The position numbers and the translations under genes are program-made. A DNA stretch of 31,952 bases from CALGFH01 sp036003705 (GTDB lineage Bacteria; Actinomycetota; CALGFH01): assembly GCA_036003705.1 (NCBI GenBank), contig DASYSE010000097.1, positions 1 through 31,952 of the forward strand, written 5' to 3'. The notes under the pieces were generated by a model. The model saw only the letters and a program-made list of their open reading frames with translations. It ran no database searches and was not told the origin of the DNA. Shown in pieces: positions 22,074-29,031 of this stretch (position 1 is its first letter; every line of letters begins with the position of its first letter).

Positions 22074-22823
22074 ATGCACCGCCGCAACGTTCTGAGCGGG
22101 CCGCTGGTCGTGGTGGCCGCGCTCCTTGCCGTGAGTGGCTGCTCGCGGGCCGTCACGCCGGCCGCCCCGGCGACCGGCGGGGTTGCCGCCACCACCACGG
22201 CGACGCTGGCCCCCGGCGCCGGTGAACCGGGCCTCGGGGTGACCCGGACCGAGCCGACGGCGGCACCGACGACCAGGGCGAGCAGGCCCGCGCCGGTGCG
22301 CTACCGCTTCCCGGTGACCGGCTGCCAGGCGCGGTACGGCCGCACCCACCACGACTATCCCGCGGCCGACATCTTCAGCGGCAGAGGCTGCGCCTTCGTC
22401 GCCCCCGTCGACGGCCGGGTCGACGAGGTCGCCCGGGTCGACCGGTGGGACGCCGGCAGCGACCGGGGAGCCGACCGCGGCGGCCGGTCGGTGTCGCTGG
22501 TCGGCGTCGACGGGGTCCGCTACTACGGCTCCCACCTGGAGGCGGTCGCGCCGGGTGTGGTTCCGGGGACCAGGGTGCGGGCCGGGCAGCTGCTCGGCCG
22601 GATCGGCGACTCCGGGTCGGCCAGCGGCACCCCCGTCCACCTCCACTTCGGCATCTCCTGGCCGACCCGGCCGGGGATCTGGTGGGTGCGCCGCGGCATC
22701 GTCCCACCGGCGCGCTACCTGGACTCCTGGCGGGCCGGCGGCGACCTGTCTCCGGTCGGGGCGGTCAGGGCGGCCAGGGCGGCGGCCGGCCGCGAGGTCC
22801 CCGCCTGCCGGGCCCGCTGCTGA
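22074..22823 (+). CDS. M23-family peptidase lipoprotein
   Basis: A 249-aa lipoprotein from ATG 22074, with GGGGAGG 4 nt upstream. Lipobox AVSGC (Cys23), then a Thr/Pro/Ala-rich linker. The LytM/M23 zinc domain includes THHDYPAADIF (first His and Asp), the GRVDEVARVD strand and the C-terminal HLHFGISW. M23 enzymes cut peptidoglycan cross-links, or regulate such enzymes when degenerate. Here the HxxxD-type spacing looks intact enough for zinc binding, but activity is not certain. A TAGCAT -10 (22042-22047) probably drives it. Its stop is 15 nt from that of the convergent fur-family gene. Confidence 0.9.
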   Translation: MHRRNVLSGPLVVVAALLAVSGCSRAVTPAAPATGGVAATTTATLAPGAGEPGLGVTRTEPTAAPTTRASRPAPVRYRFPVTGCQARYGRTHHDYPAADIFSGRGCAFVAPVDGRVDEVARVDRWDAGSDRGADRGGRSVSLVGVDGVRYYGSHLEAVAPGVVPGTRVRAGQLLGRIGDSGSASGTPVHLHFGISWPTRPGIWWVRRGIVPPARYLDSWRAGGDLSPVGAVRAARAAAGREVPACRARC

Positions 22824-22838
22824 ACGCCTGACGCAGCG

Positions 22839-23282
22839 CTACCGCTCGGCGGCCTCGTTGCAGGCGGCGCAGGTGCCGGCGATGGCGTAGTGGGTGAAGT
22901 CGGGACGGAACCCGTGGTCGCGCTCGAACAGGCGCTCAAGGCTCCGCAGCGAGCTGCGGGGCAGCTCCAGGTCGGCGCCGCAGCGCGAGCAGGTCAGGTG
23001 GGCGTGCTGGGCCTCTTCGAGGCGGTGGTAGCCCACCCCCGACTCGAGATGGACGTGGGCTAGGACGCCCACCTGCTCCAGCCGTTCCAGCGTCCGGTAC
23101 ACCGTCGAGGGGCTGACCCCCGGTACCCGGGCCTGCACCCGCTCGATGACCGTGATCGGGATGATGTAGCCGGAGGTCGACATGATCTGGTCGACGATGG
23201 CCAGCCGCTGCGGCGTCATCCGCATCCCCTGCCCACGCAGGAGCTCGACCGCGTCGGTGGTGACGTTCCTCGTGCTCCCCAT
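22839..23282 (-). CDS. Fur-family metal regulator (Nur/Zur-like)
   Basis: A 147-aa regulator of the Fur superfamily. The winged helix contains RMTPQRLAIV and the recognition helix SPSTVYRTLERLEQVG. The metal domain has H76, H78, H86, H93 and H95, structural zinc cysteines C98/C101 and C138/C141, and H123, H131. Its ATG at 23282 is 6 nt after a TACACT -10 box, so the mRNA is probably leaderless, and four TTGC-type boxes span the promoter, suggesting autoregulation. The same boxes occur before cbiM and resemble the nickel regulator Nur site. The upstream DUF318 permease would suit zinc regulation instead. Family certain; metal unresolved. Confidence 0.9.
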   Translation of the reverse strand: MGSTRNVTTDAVELLRGQGMRMTPQRLAIVDQIMSTSGYIIPITVIERVQARVPGVSPSTVYRTLERLEQVGVLAHVHLESGVGYHRLEEAQHAHLTCSRCGADLELPRSSLRSLERLFERDHGFRPDFTHYAIAGTCAACNEAAER

Positions 23283-23283
23283 C

Positions 23284-23319
23284 TCGCAAGTGTAGCAATG
23301 CACCTGCAATGAGTTGCAA
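23284..23319. promoter_or_regulatory. Four phased TTGCAA-type boxes and fur-family promoter
   Basis: On the minus strand TTGCAA, TTGCAG, TTGCTA and TTGCGA start at 23319, 23309, 23298 and 23289, a spacing of 10, 11 and 9 nt, or about one helical turn each. They overlap the -35 (TTGCAA itself, 19-nt spacer) and the -10 TACACT that sits 6 nt before the ATG. Cooperative binding of several regulator dimers is inferred. Confidence 0.68.
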
Positions 23320-23331
23320 CACGCCGCCGTC

Positions 23332-24060
23332 CTAGATTCCGTACAGGTTGTGCTCGTAGCGGTCGGCGGGCGGCTGCACCGGCGTCACCGATTCGGCGAT
23401 CAGCACCGGCAGCACGTCGGACGGTGCGATGCTCTCCGAGACCGGCTGGGGCCGCCAGCGGCCCTCGACCACCAGCCACTGGTCGGCCCGGCGGGGCGTC
23501 CGGTCGCCGTGCACCGCCAGCTGATAGGCCTGCCCGTCGGCGGCGCAGCAGAAGAGGTTGAAACGGGCCAGCTGGTAGCCGCCGGCCTGGTCGGGAACGG
23601 CGAACCCGAGCAGGCGGACCCGCGCGCCCGCCAGCGACCGGTCCTTGTCGTACAGGGCCCTGGTGACGAACTCGCTGACCGGGAGCGGGACCGCGCCGCC
23701 GACCGGCTCGGGCAGCGGCGGGAAGACGCCGGCGGGGTCGCCGCCGGTCTGGACGGTCTGGGTCGCCTGGCGGCTGGCCGCGAACGAGCCGAGGGCCGGC
23801 GGGGTGACCAGCAGCAGCACCAGCACGGGCAGGGCCAGCAGCCAGCCGCTTCGCGGGGCGCCATGGCCGTGCCCACCGCCGCCGCGGTCGCGTCCGACAA
23901 GCGCGACCGCGGCCAGCGCCAGCAGGGCGACCCCGCTGGCGACCAGCGGTGGGCGCAGCGCCCCCCTGACGTAGGCCAGGGCGGCGTCGGTGAGCCCCAG
24001 CCACAGCGCGGTCGCCCCCACCAGCAGCAGGATCGCTCCCTGGGTGCGGCGGTCGTTCAC
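23332..24060 (-). CDS. TIGR03943-family protein
   Basis: A 242-aa protein paired with the DUF318 permease, as is usual for TIGR03943. Three N-terminal TM helices include a cytoplasmic or loop segment GHGHG, and a C-terminal extracellular domain carries FNLFCCAADGQAYQLAVHG and DQWLVVEGRW. The GTG at 24060 overlaps the permease stop (GTGA). The paired CC and GHGHG suggest metal handling. The fur-family gene follows after 49 nt. Family members are often predicted zinc/cobalt-regulated; this is from memory of context, not from an experiment. Confidence 0.87.
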   Translation of the reverse strand: MNDRRTQGAILLLVGATALWLGLTDAALAYVRGALRPPLVASGVALLALAAVALVGRDRGGGGHGHGAPRSGWLLALPVLVLLLVTPPALGSFAASRQATQTVQTGGDPAGVFPPLPEPVGGAVPLPVSEFVTRALYDKDRSLAGARVRLLGFAVPDQAGGYQLARFNLFCCAADGQAYQLAVHGDRTPRRADQWLVVEGRWRPQPVSESIAPSDVLPVLIAESVTPVQPPADRYEHNLYGI

Positions 24061-25106
24061 AGCAGCCACCGCCCGACCAGCACCGCCGAGGCGACCGCGA
24101 CCGCGAAGGTGAGCGGAGCGAAGCGGACCGCGAACCGGCGGCCGAACACCCCTACCTGCATGGCGATCAGCTTCACGTCGACGACCGGGCCGACGACCAG
24201 GAACACCAGCCGGGCGTCGAGGGGGAACTGGCGCAGGCTGGCCGCGACGAAGGCGTCGGCCTCCGAGCAGACGGCCAGCGCCACCGCGAGCAGGCCAAGG
24301 CACAGGATCGCCAGCAAGTGGTGGCCGGCCACGGCGTCGAGGAACGTCCGCGGCACCAGCGTCTGCAGGGTGGCGGCGGCAAGGGCGCCGACCACCAGCC
24401 AGCCGCCGGCCTGGAGGAAGTCCTCGCGCGCGGTCCTGGCGAACGACGCCCAGCGGGTGTCGCCCTCGACCAGGCGCGGGCGGGCCCGGTCGATCCACTC
24501 CTCGCGGCCGCGGCGGCTCCAGACCAGCCCGACCACCACCGAAGTCAGCAGAGAGGCGAGGAACCTGGCCACCACCATCCCGGGCCGGCCAGGGAAGGCG
24601 ACCGCCGTCGACACCACAACCACCGGGTTGACAGCCGGCGCGGCCAGCATGAAGGCCATGGCCGCGGCCGGTTGGACGCCGCCGGCGCGCAGCCGGGCGG
24701 CGATCGGCACCGAGGCGCACTCGCAGCCCGGCAGGGCCACCCCGGCCAGGCTGGCCGTGGGAATGGCGAGCACGTCCCTGCTGGGCAGGACGCCGGCCAG
24801 CCAGCCAGGACGCACCAGGGCGGCGATGGCCGCGCTCAGCAGCACGCCGAGCACCAGGAACGGCAGAGCCTGGATGGTGATCGCGACGAAGATCGTCGAC
24901 CACGTCCGCAACGCCGGCCCGTCCAGCAGGTCGGCGAGCAGGCTGCGGCTGCCGACGGCGACGAGCACCAGCAGCAGCAGCAGCCGGGCATCGAGCAGGC
25001 TTCCCGCTCGTGCCCGCACGCCCGCCTGGGGCTCAGGACGCGCCGGGGTTTCGATCTGGCTGATGAAGATCCCTCCCCATTGAACGACCGCCCGATGGTA
25101 CGGCAC
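24057..25106 (-). CDS. DUF318/ArsP-type permease
   Basis: A 349-aa permease of the PF03773 family (about eight TM). The half-motifs are clear: LPGCECASVPIAARL with its two cysteines in the first half, and LAVCSEADAFVAASL in the second. It starts at GTG 25106 with AGGAG exactly 5 nt upstream; both lie within a copy of the 48-50-bp repeat (25102-25119). This family includes methylarsenite exporters, but with TIGR03943 and a Fur-type regulator nearby a divalent-metal or metallochaperone role is likelier. The transported substrate cannot be read from sequence. Confidence 0.88.
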   Translation of the reverse strand: MPYHRAVVQWGGIFISQIETPARPEPQAGVRARAGSLLDARLLLLLVLVAVGSRSLLADLLDGPALRTWSTIFVAITIQALPFLVLGVLLSAAIAALVRPGWLAGVLPSRDVLAIPTASLAGVALPGCECASVPIAARLRAGGVQPAAAMAFMLAAPAVNPVVVVSTAVAFPGRPGMVVARFLASLLTSVVVGLVWSRRGREEWIDRARPRLVEGDTRWASFARTAREDFLQAGGWLVVGALAAATLQTLVPRTFLDAVAGHHLLAILCLGLLAVALAVCSEADAFVAASLRQFPLDARLVFLVVGPVVDVKLIAMQVGVFGRRFAVRFAPLTFAVAVASAVLVGRWLL

Positions 25107-25258
25107 AGGCGCTCCTGAGGCCGTTTCGGGGGGCGATCACCCGGTCCACGGCACAGGCGCTCCTGGGGCCGCTCTGGGGGCGGCGATCACCCGGTCCACG
25201 GCACAGGCGCTGTTGTGGGCCGTAGGGGCAGCGAATCCCCCCCACACGGATCGGGGAC
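25102..25258. repeat. Repeat array (48-50-bp units) before the permease
   Basis: Three copies start at 25102, 25150 and 25200 with GGCACAGGCGCT, and the first two spacers share GCGATCACCCGGTCCAC. The third copy also carries CCCCCACAcGGATCgGGGAC (25239-25258), matching copy A at 16779-16798. On the minus strand each full unit has AGGAG-N5-GTG; in the leftmost unit this is the permease start, while in the others it opens 3-5 codon mini-ORFs. Intergenic, between the acetyltransferase 3' end and the permease. Confidence 0.75.
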
Positions 25259-25271
25259 GACGGGGGGAATC
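25233..25271 (-). terminator. Hairpin at acetyltransferase stop
   Basis: GAATCCCCCC (25233-25242) can pair with GGGGGGAATC (25262-25271) except for one A-A mismatch, enclosing an 18-19-nt loop. The right arm overlaps the TGA of the Eis-like gene. No T-run follows, as is common in GC-rich actinobacterial terminators. Confidence 0.45.
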
Positions 25272-26499
25272 AGAAATGCGTGGTGCAGATCGGCGCCGGG
25301 CGCACGGCGAGCATCCGATCGGCGCGGAGCAGGGCGCCCGGGGTGAGCTCGGCCACCCGGTCGGCCCTGGCCAGAGAGGCCAGGCTCGCGCCGCCGAGAT
25401 AGGCGGCACCGACGTCGGCGACGTCGAGGGCCAGGTCGGGCTCGGCCTTGGTCGGCACGCAGGTGGCGCCGTCGGGACCGCCCTCCAGCCGGAAGCGGCC
25501 CTGGTTGCGGGGCCGCAGGGTGTCGGTCACCTGGAGCACGAGCCGGCCGTCGATCGCGTAGCGCCTGGCCTCGAGCGCGCCCGGCAGGTCGAGCAGCCGG
25601 ACCCACAGCTGGTCGCCGACCTCGATCGTGCGCAGCCGCCTGGGGTCGGCGAGCCGCCAGCGGATCGGGTCGTCCACCGGCCGGTCGAACAGCCTGATGG
25701 TGCCGGCCAGGTCCAGGTCGAAGCAGTAGCGCCAGAGGGCGGCATCGGCCTCCGAGGTGAGCCCGACCAGCATCCGCACCTTGATGAGGTTGGACGCCAG
25801 GCCGTTCGGCCAGCGGTTCTCGACCCGGTAGCTGATCCAGCCGTCGACCCGGCCCGGCTCGGACTCGTAGACGACGTCGAAGTGGCGGCTGGCCCCCTGC
25901 CTGGTCCAGTCGGGGTCGCGGGCGTACAGCTCCCACCAGCTCGGCTTGCGGCTCAGCTCGCCCGGCTGGCCACGGCGGTAGCGGTCGTAGAACGCCGGCA
26001 CGACCTTGGCCGTCTCCTCCGGTTCGAGCACGCGCAGGCGCCCGCGGACGGCCGCCGGGCGCAGGAAGTCGCCGCGCCTCGGGTCGATCTCGAAGTCGGC
26101 GAAGGTGGTGGCCAGGCCGTAGCCGAAGCGGCCGTAGATGACCGACTCGGAGGCGCCGAGGGCCGACACCAGCTCGCCCCGCCCCTCGACCTCGTCGAAG
26201 TGGTGCAGGATCATCGCCCGCAGAATGCCCCTGCGCCGGTGGGTCGGGAGCACCGAGATGGCGGTCAGGCCGCCAACCGGGATGGTGGTGAGCCCGGGAA
26301 GGGTCAGGTCCATCGAGTCGGCCCCGCCGGTGCCGACGATGCGGTCGCCGTCGAAGGCGGCCATGCTGCGCTCGAACTCGAACCCGAGCTGGTGGTCGGC
26401 CAGCTCGGCGTCATCGATGGTCTCGCCGAACGCGACCCCGAGGACGGTGGAGTACTCGCGCCACTGCTCGGGCGTGATCGGCCTGATGTCGACGTCCAT
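25270..26499 (-). CDS. Eis-like GNAT N-acetyltransferase
   Basis: A 409-aa protein of the Eis family (enhanced intracellular survival type). An N-terminal GNAT domain has the acetyl-CoA loop AISVLPTHRRRGILRAMI, a second GNAT-like domain follows, and a C-terminal SCP2-like domain ends in Phe (ICTTHF). In Mycobacterium Eis the C-terminal carboxylate acts in catalysis, and the terminal Phe is consistent. Eis acetylates multiple amines of aminoglycosides and other polyamines; substrate here unknown. The ATG at 26499 follows TACAAC by 6 nt, another leaderless candidate, though CGGAG at 2 nt might serve instead. Confidence 0.92.
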   Translation of the reverse strand: MDVDIRPITPEQWREYSTVLGVAFGETIDDAELADHQLGFEFERSMAAFDGDRIVGTGGADSMDLTLPGLTTIPVGGLTAISVLPTHRRRGILRAMILHHFDEVEGRGELVSALGASESVIYGRFGYGLATTFADFEIDPRRGDFLRPAAVRGRLRVLEPEETAKVVPAFYDRYRRGQPGELSRKPSWWELYARDPDWTRQGASRHFDVVYESEPGRVDGWISYRVENRWPNGLASNLIKVRMLVGLTSEADAALWRYCFDLDLAGTIRLFDRPVDDPIRWRLADPRRLRTIEVGDQLWVRLLDLPGALEARRYAIDGRLVLQVTDTLRPRNQGRFRLEGGPDGATCVPTKAEPDLALDVADVGAAYLGGASLASLARADRVAELTPGALLRADRMLAVRPAPICTTHF

Positions 26500-26633
26500 G
26501 ACTCCGTTGTACTGGAATGGCCCGCGACGCACACCTGGTTTTCCACGCCGCTTCGGATCTTCCGGTGAACCGCGCACGAACAGAAGGGGACGGGGCGTGA
26601 TATCGTCCTCTGCTTGACCGTGACATCCCGTCA
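26500..26633. other. Intergenic region, Eis-like gene to sulfatase operon
   Basis: Divergent region. It holds the -10 TACAAC (26506-26511, minus strand) of the Eis-like gene and a TATCGT (26601-26606, plus strand) that could be the -10 of the right operon, but without a good -35. No other open frame with coding character. Confidence 0.45.
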
Positions 26634-26669
26634 GCGGGCCACGGTCGCCCCCGACCGTGCCCGGCCCGC
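26634..26669 (+). promoter_or_regulatory. Strong leader hairpin before sulfatase operon
   Basis: CACGGTCG (26640-26647) pairs perfectly with CGACCGTG (26652-26659) around a CCCC loop, and GCGGGC (26634-26639) pairs with GCCCGC (26664-26669) past a 4-nt bulge, 14 bp in all. It ends 40 nt before the ATG at 26710. A role in mRNA stability, attenuation or translation control is possible. Confidence 0.6.
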
Positions 26670-26709
26670 CTTGGGATGCGCCCGCTTGCCGACAAGGAGA
26701 ACGAACGCA

Positions 26710-26853
26710 ATGGACCTAGCCTACCTGGACGCAGCCTCGGGAAGCCTGATCGTGCAGGCGATCGTGGCCGGAGCCGCCGGTGCGGCGGTGTTCTTCAAGC
26801 TCGGTTGGCGCAGGCTGACCGGCCCGTTCCGGCGCCAGAGCGACAAGGCCTGA
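26710..26853 (+). CDS. 47-aa membrane protein with YLD-SGSL motif
   Basis: A small protein starting MDLAYLDAASGSLIVQ, then one TM helix (AIVAGAAGAAVFFKLGW) and a basic tail. The Y-(I/L)-D-x-x-(S/T)-GS-(L) start and the KLxW end match a widespread family of tiny membrane proteins often found next to sulfatase/alkaline phosphatase-like genes in envelope loci (recall, not a search). AAGGAG lies 10 nt upstream. It is first in the rightward operon; the next start is 10 nt after its stop. The frame upstream of 26710 is non-coding leader. Confidence 0.78.
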   Translation: MDLAYLDAASGSLIVQAIVAGAAGAAVFFKLGWRRLTGPFRRQSDKA

Positions 26854-26863
26854 CCGCCACCTC

Positions 26864-29023
26864 ATGGAGCAGGATCGGCGGCCCGCTGCCCGCCGCGAGC
26901 GGCTGTGGGCGTTTTTCGAGCTGTTCGCGCTGATCGGCTTCGTCGTCGCCCAGCCGACGCTGGACGTGCTCGGCAAGGCGCCGGACTTCTTCCTGTTCCG
27001 GCGGGCCGACCGGGGCGACATCCTGCTCCTGGTACTGGCCGTGACCCTGCTGCCGGCGCTCGGCCTGTGGCTGGGCGAGCTGGCCGCCGGCCTGGCCGGC
27101 GAGCGAACCCGCCGGGCGGTGCACCTGCTGATGGTCACCGGCCTGCTGGCCGTGCTCGCCCTTGAGGTCGGCAAGAACCTGACCTCGGTCCGTGGCGCCG
27201 GGCTGGTCGCCATCGGCGTCGCCGGCGGGCTTGCCGCCGGGCTGCTCTACGCCAACTGGTCGGGCCTGTCACTCTGGCTGCGCTACCTGGCGCCCGCACC
27301 ATTGGTCTTCGCCCTGGTCTTCCTGCTGGTCTCGCCGGTCTCCAAGCTGGTGCTGCCCCAGCCGGGCGGCGTCGTGGACGCCAACACTCCCGGGGTCCGC
27401 ATCAATCCGGTGCACCCGGTGGTGATGGTCCTGCTCGACGAGTTCCCGACCACCTCGCTGCTGGACTCCAAAGGGAAGATCGACGCCCGGCTGTACCCGA
27501 ACTTCGCCAAGCTGGCCGGCCAGTCCACCTGGTACCGCAACGCCACCGCGGTGTCCGGGCTGACCAACTGGGCCGTGCCGGCGATGCTGACCGGGCGCTA
27601 CCCGGCCAAGGGCCAGGAGGAAGCCTCCCCGACGGCCGCCCAGTACCCCGACAACCTGTTCACGCTGCTTGGCAAGTCCTACGACATCGAGCAGTTCCAG
27701 GTCGTCACCGACCTCTGCCCGGCCAAGGTGTGCAAGGCGACCCGGGATTCGGCTCCGTCGGCGGCCGGCCTGAAGACGACCCTGCGCGACTCGGCACGGG
27801 TCTTCAAGCGGATCGTCTGGCCGCGGGACGTCGACGAGAACCCGACAGGGGCCTGGCTCACCGCGTCCCCCGAAGCGGAGCGGCAGCCGGCGACCAGGCC
27901 GGGCAGCGGGCCGGTCTCGCCGATCCTGAAGGAGATCGACCAGGGCACCGAGCCGCGCCAGTACCGCAACTTCGTCGCCTCCATCGAGGGCTCCGACAAG
28001 CCGAGCTTCTACTTCCTGCACCTGCTGCTCCCCCACCAGCCATGGCACTACCTGCCGGACGGCAAGAAGTACACCGACCGCGGCGACGGCCGGAACGCCA
28101 ACGGCTGGACCAGCGAGCCCTGGCCGCCCCAGCTGTCACGGCAGCGCCACCTGATGCAGACCGGCGAGACCGACCGGCTGATCGGGCAGATCATGCGGCG
28201 GCTGAAGGAGCAGGGCATGTACGACGACACCCTGCTGGTGGTCACCGCCGACCATGGCATGAGCTTCAAGCCCAAGGAGTTCGGCCGGCGGGTGGCGACA
28301 CCCGGCAACGTCGACCAGGTCCTGTGGGTGCCGCTGTTCATCAAGCAGCCGGGCCAGCAGGAGGGCCAGTCCACCGACCGCAACTGGGAGCACGTCGACC
28401 TGGTGCCGACCCTGGCCGACCTGCTCGGCATCAAGGTGCCGTGGAAGCTGGACGGGTTCTCCCAGGCCGGTGCCGAGGAGCCCCGGGCCCGCACCGAGAA
28501 ATGGTTCTTCTCCAGGCCCGGTGAGCGGCAGGAGTTCCCCGGCCCGGAGAACATGGCCAAGGCCTTTGCGGGGATCACCGACCAGCTGGTCCGGCCCGGC
28601 GACGGCTACCTGGGCTGGTTCCAGTCCGGCCGCTTCGCCGACCTGGTCGGCAAGCGTCCTGGCCAGGTCGGGGTCGAGCCGGCGACCGCCGGCAGCGCCA
28701 CGGTCGACAAGCTGGGCGACTACCGCCAGGTCGACCCGGGCAGCGGCCTGGTCCCAGCCCAGGTCACCGGGCAGGTCAGCCTGGCCGCCGGGGTGCCGGC
28801 CCGGCCGGCGGTGGCGGTGGCCGTCAACGGGGTCATCGCCGGGGTGTCGGAGACGTTCAAGGAGCAGCGGGACGCGCAGGGCAGCCAGCCGGTCGGCCCA
28901 CCCGACAAGTTCTCCGCGATGGCCCTGGACACCCTGTTCAAGAAGGGCGACAACCGGCTGGAGCTGTTCGTGGTCGACACCTCGGGCGGCCGGGTCCGGC
29001 TGCGGCCGCTGACCGTGAGCTGA
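26864..29023 (+). CDS. Membrane alkaline-phosphatase-superfamily enzyme 1
   Basis: A 719-aa protein with five or six N-terminal TM helices (residues about 15-175) and an extracellular sulfatase/phosphodiesterase-fold domain. Metal ligands are seen in VVMVLLDEFPTTSLLD and VVTADHGMSF, with HxxxPHQPWHY-type histidines between. The position of the sulfatase formylglycine Cys is Thr: SGLTNWAVPAMLTGRYP. This argues for a phosphoryl or phosphoglycerol-type transfer rather than sulfate hydrolysis. A C-terminal beta domain follows. Start ATG 26864 is 10 nt after the 47-aa gene, with no strong ribosome site, so coupling is likely. It is a paralogue of the next gene. Envelope-polymer modification is inferred. 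Confidence 0.85.
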   Translation: MEQDRRPAARRERLWAFFELFALIGFVVAQPTLDVLGKAPDFFLFRRADRGDILLLVLAVTLLPALGLWLGELAAGLAGERTRRAVHLLMVTGLLAVLALEVGKNLTSVRGAGLVAIGVAGGLAAGLLYANWSGLSLWLRYLAPAPLVFALVFLLVSPVSKLVLPQPGGVVDANTPGVRINPVHPVVMVLLDEFPTTSLLDSKGKIDARLYPNFAKLAGQSTWYRNATAVSGLTNWAVPAMLTGRYPAKGQEEASPTAAQYPDNLFTLLGKSYDIEQFQVVTDLCPAKVCKATRDSAPSAAGLKTTLRDSARVFKRIVWPRDVDENPTGAWLTASPEAERQPATRPGSGPVSPILKEIDQGTEPRQYRNFVASIEGSDKPSFYFLHLLLPHQPWHYLPDGKKYTDRGDGRNANGWTSEPWPPQLSRQRHLMQTGETDRLIGQIMRRLKEQGMYDDTLLVVTADHGMSFKPKEFGRRVATPGNVDQVLWVPLFIKQPGQQEGQSTDRNWEHVDLVPTLADLLGIKVPWKLDGFSQAGAEEPRARTEKWFFSRPGERQEFPGPENMAKAFAGITDQLVRPGDGYLGWFQSGRFADLVGKRPGQVGVEPATAGSATVDKLGDYRQVDPGSGLVPAQVTGQVSLAAGVPARPAVAVAVNGVIAGVSETFKEQRDAQGSQPVGPPDKFSAMALDTLFKKGDNRLELFVVDTSGGRVRLRPLTVS

Positions 29024-29031
29024 GGGAGCGC

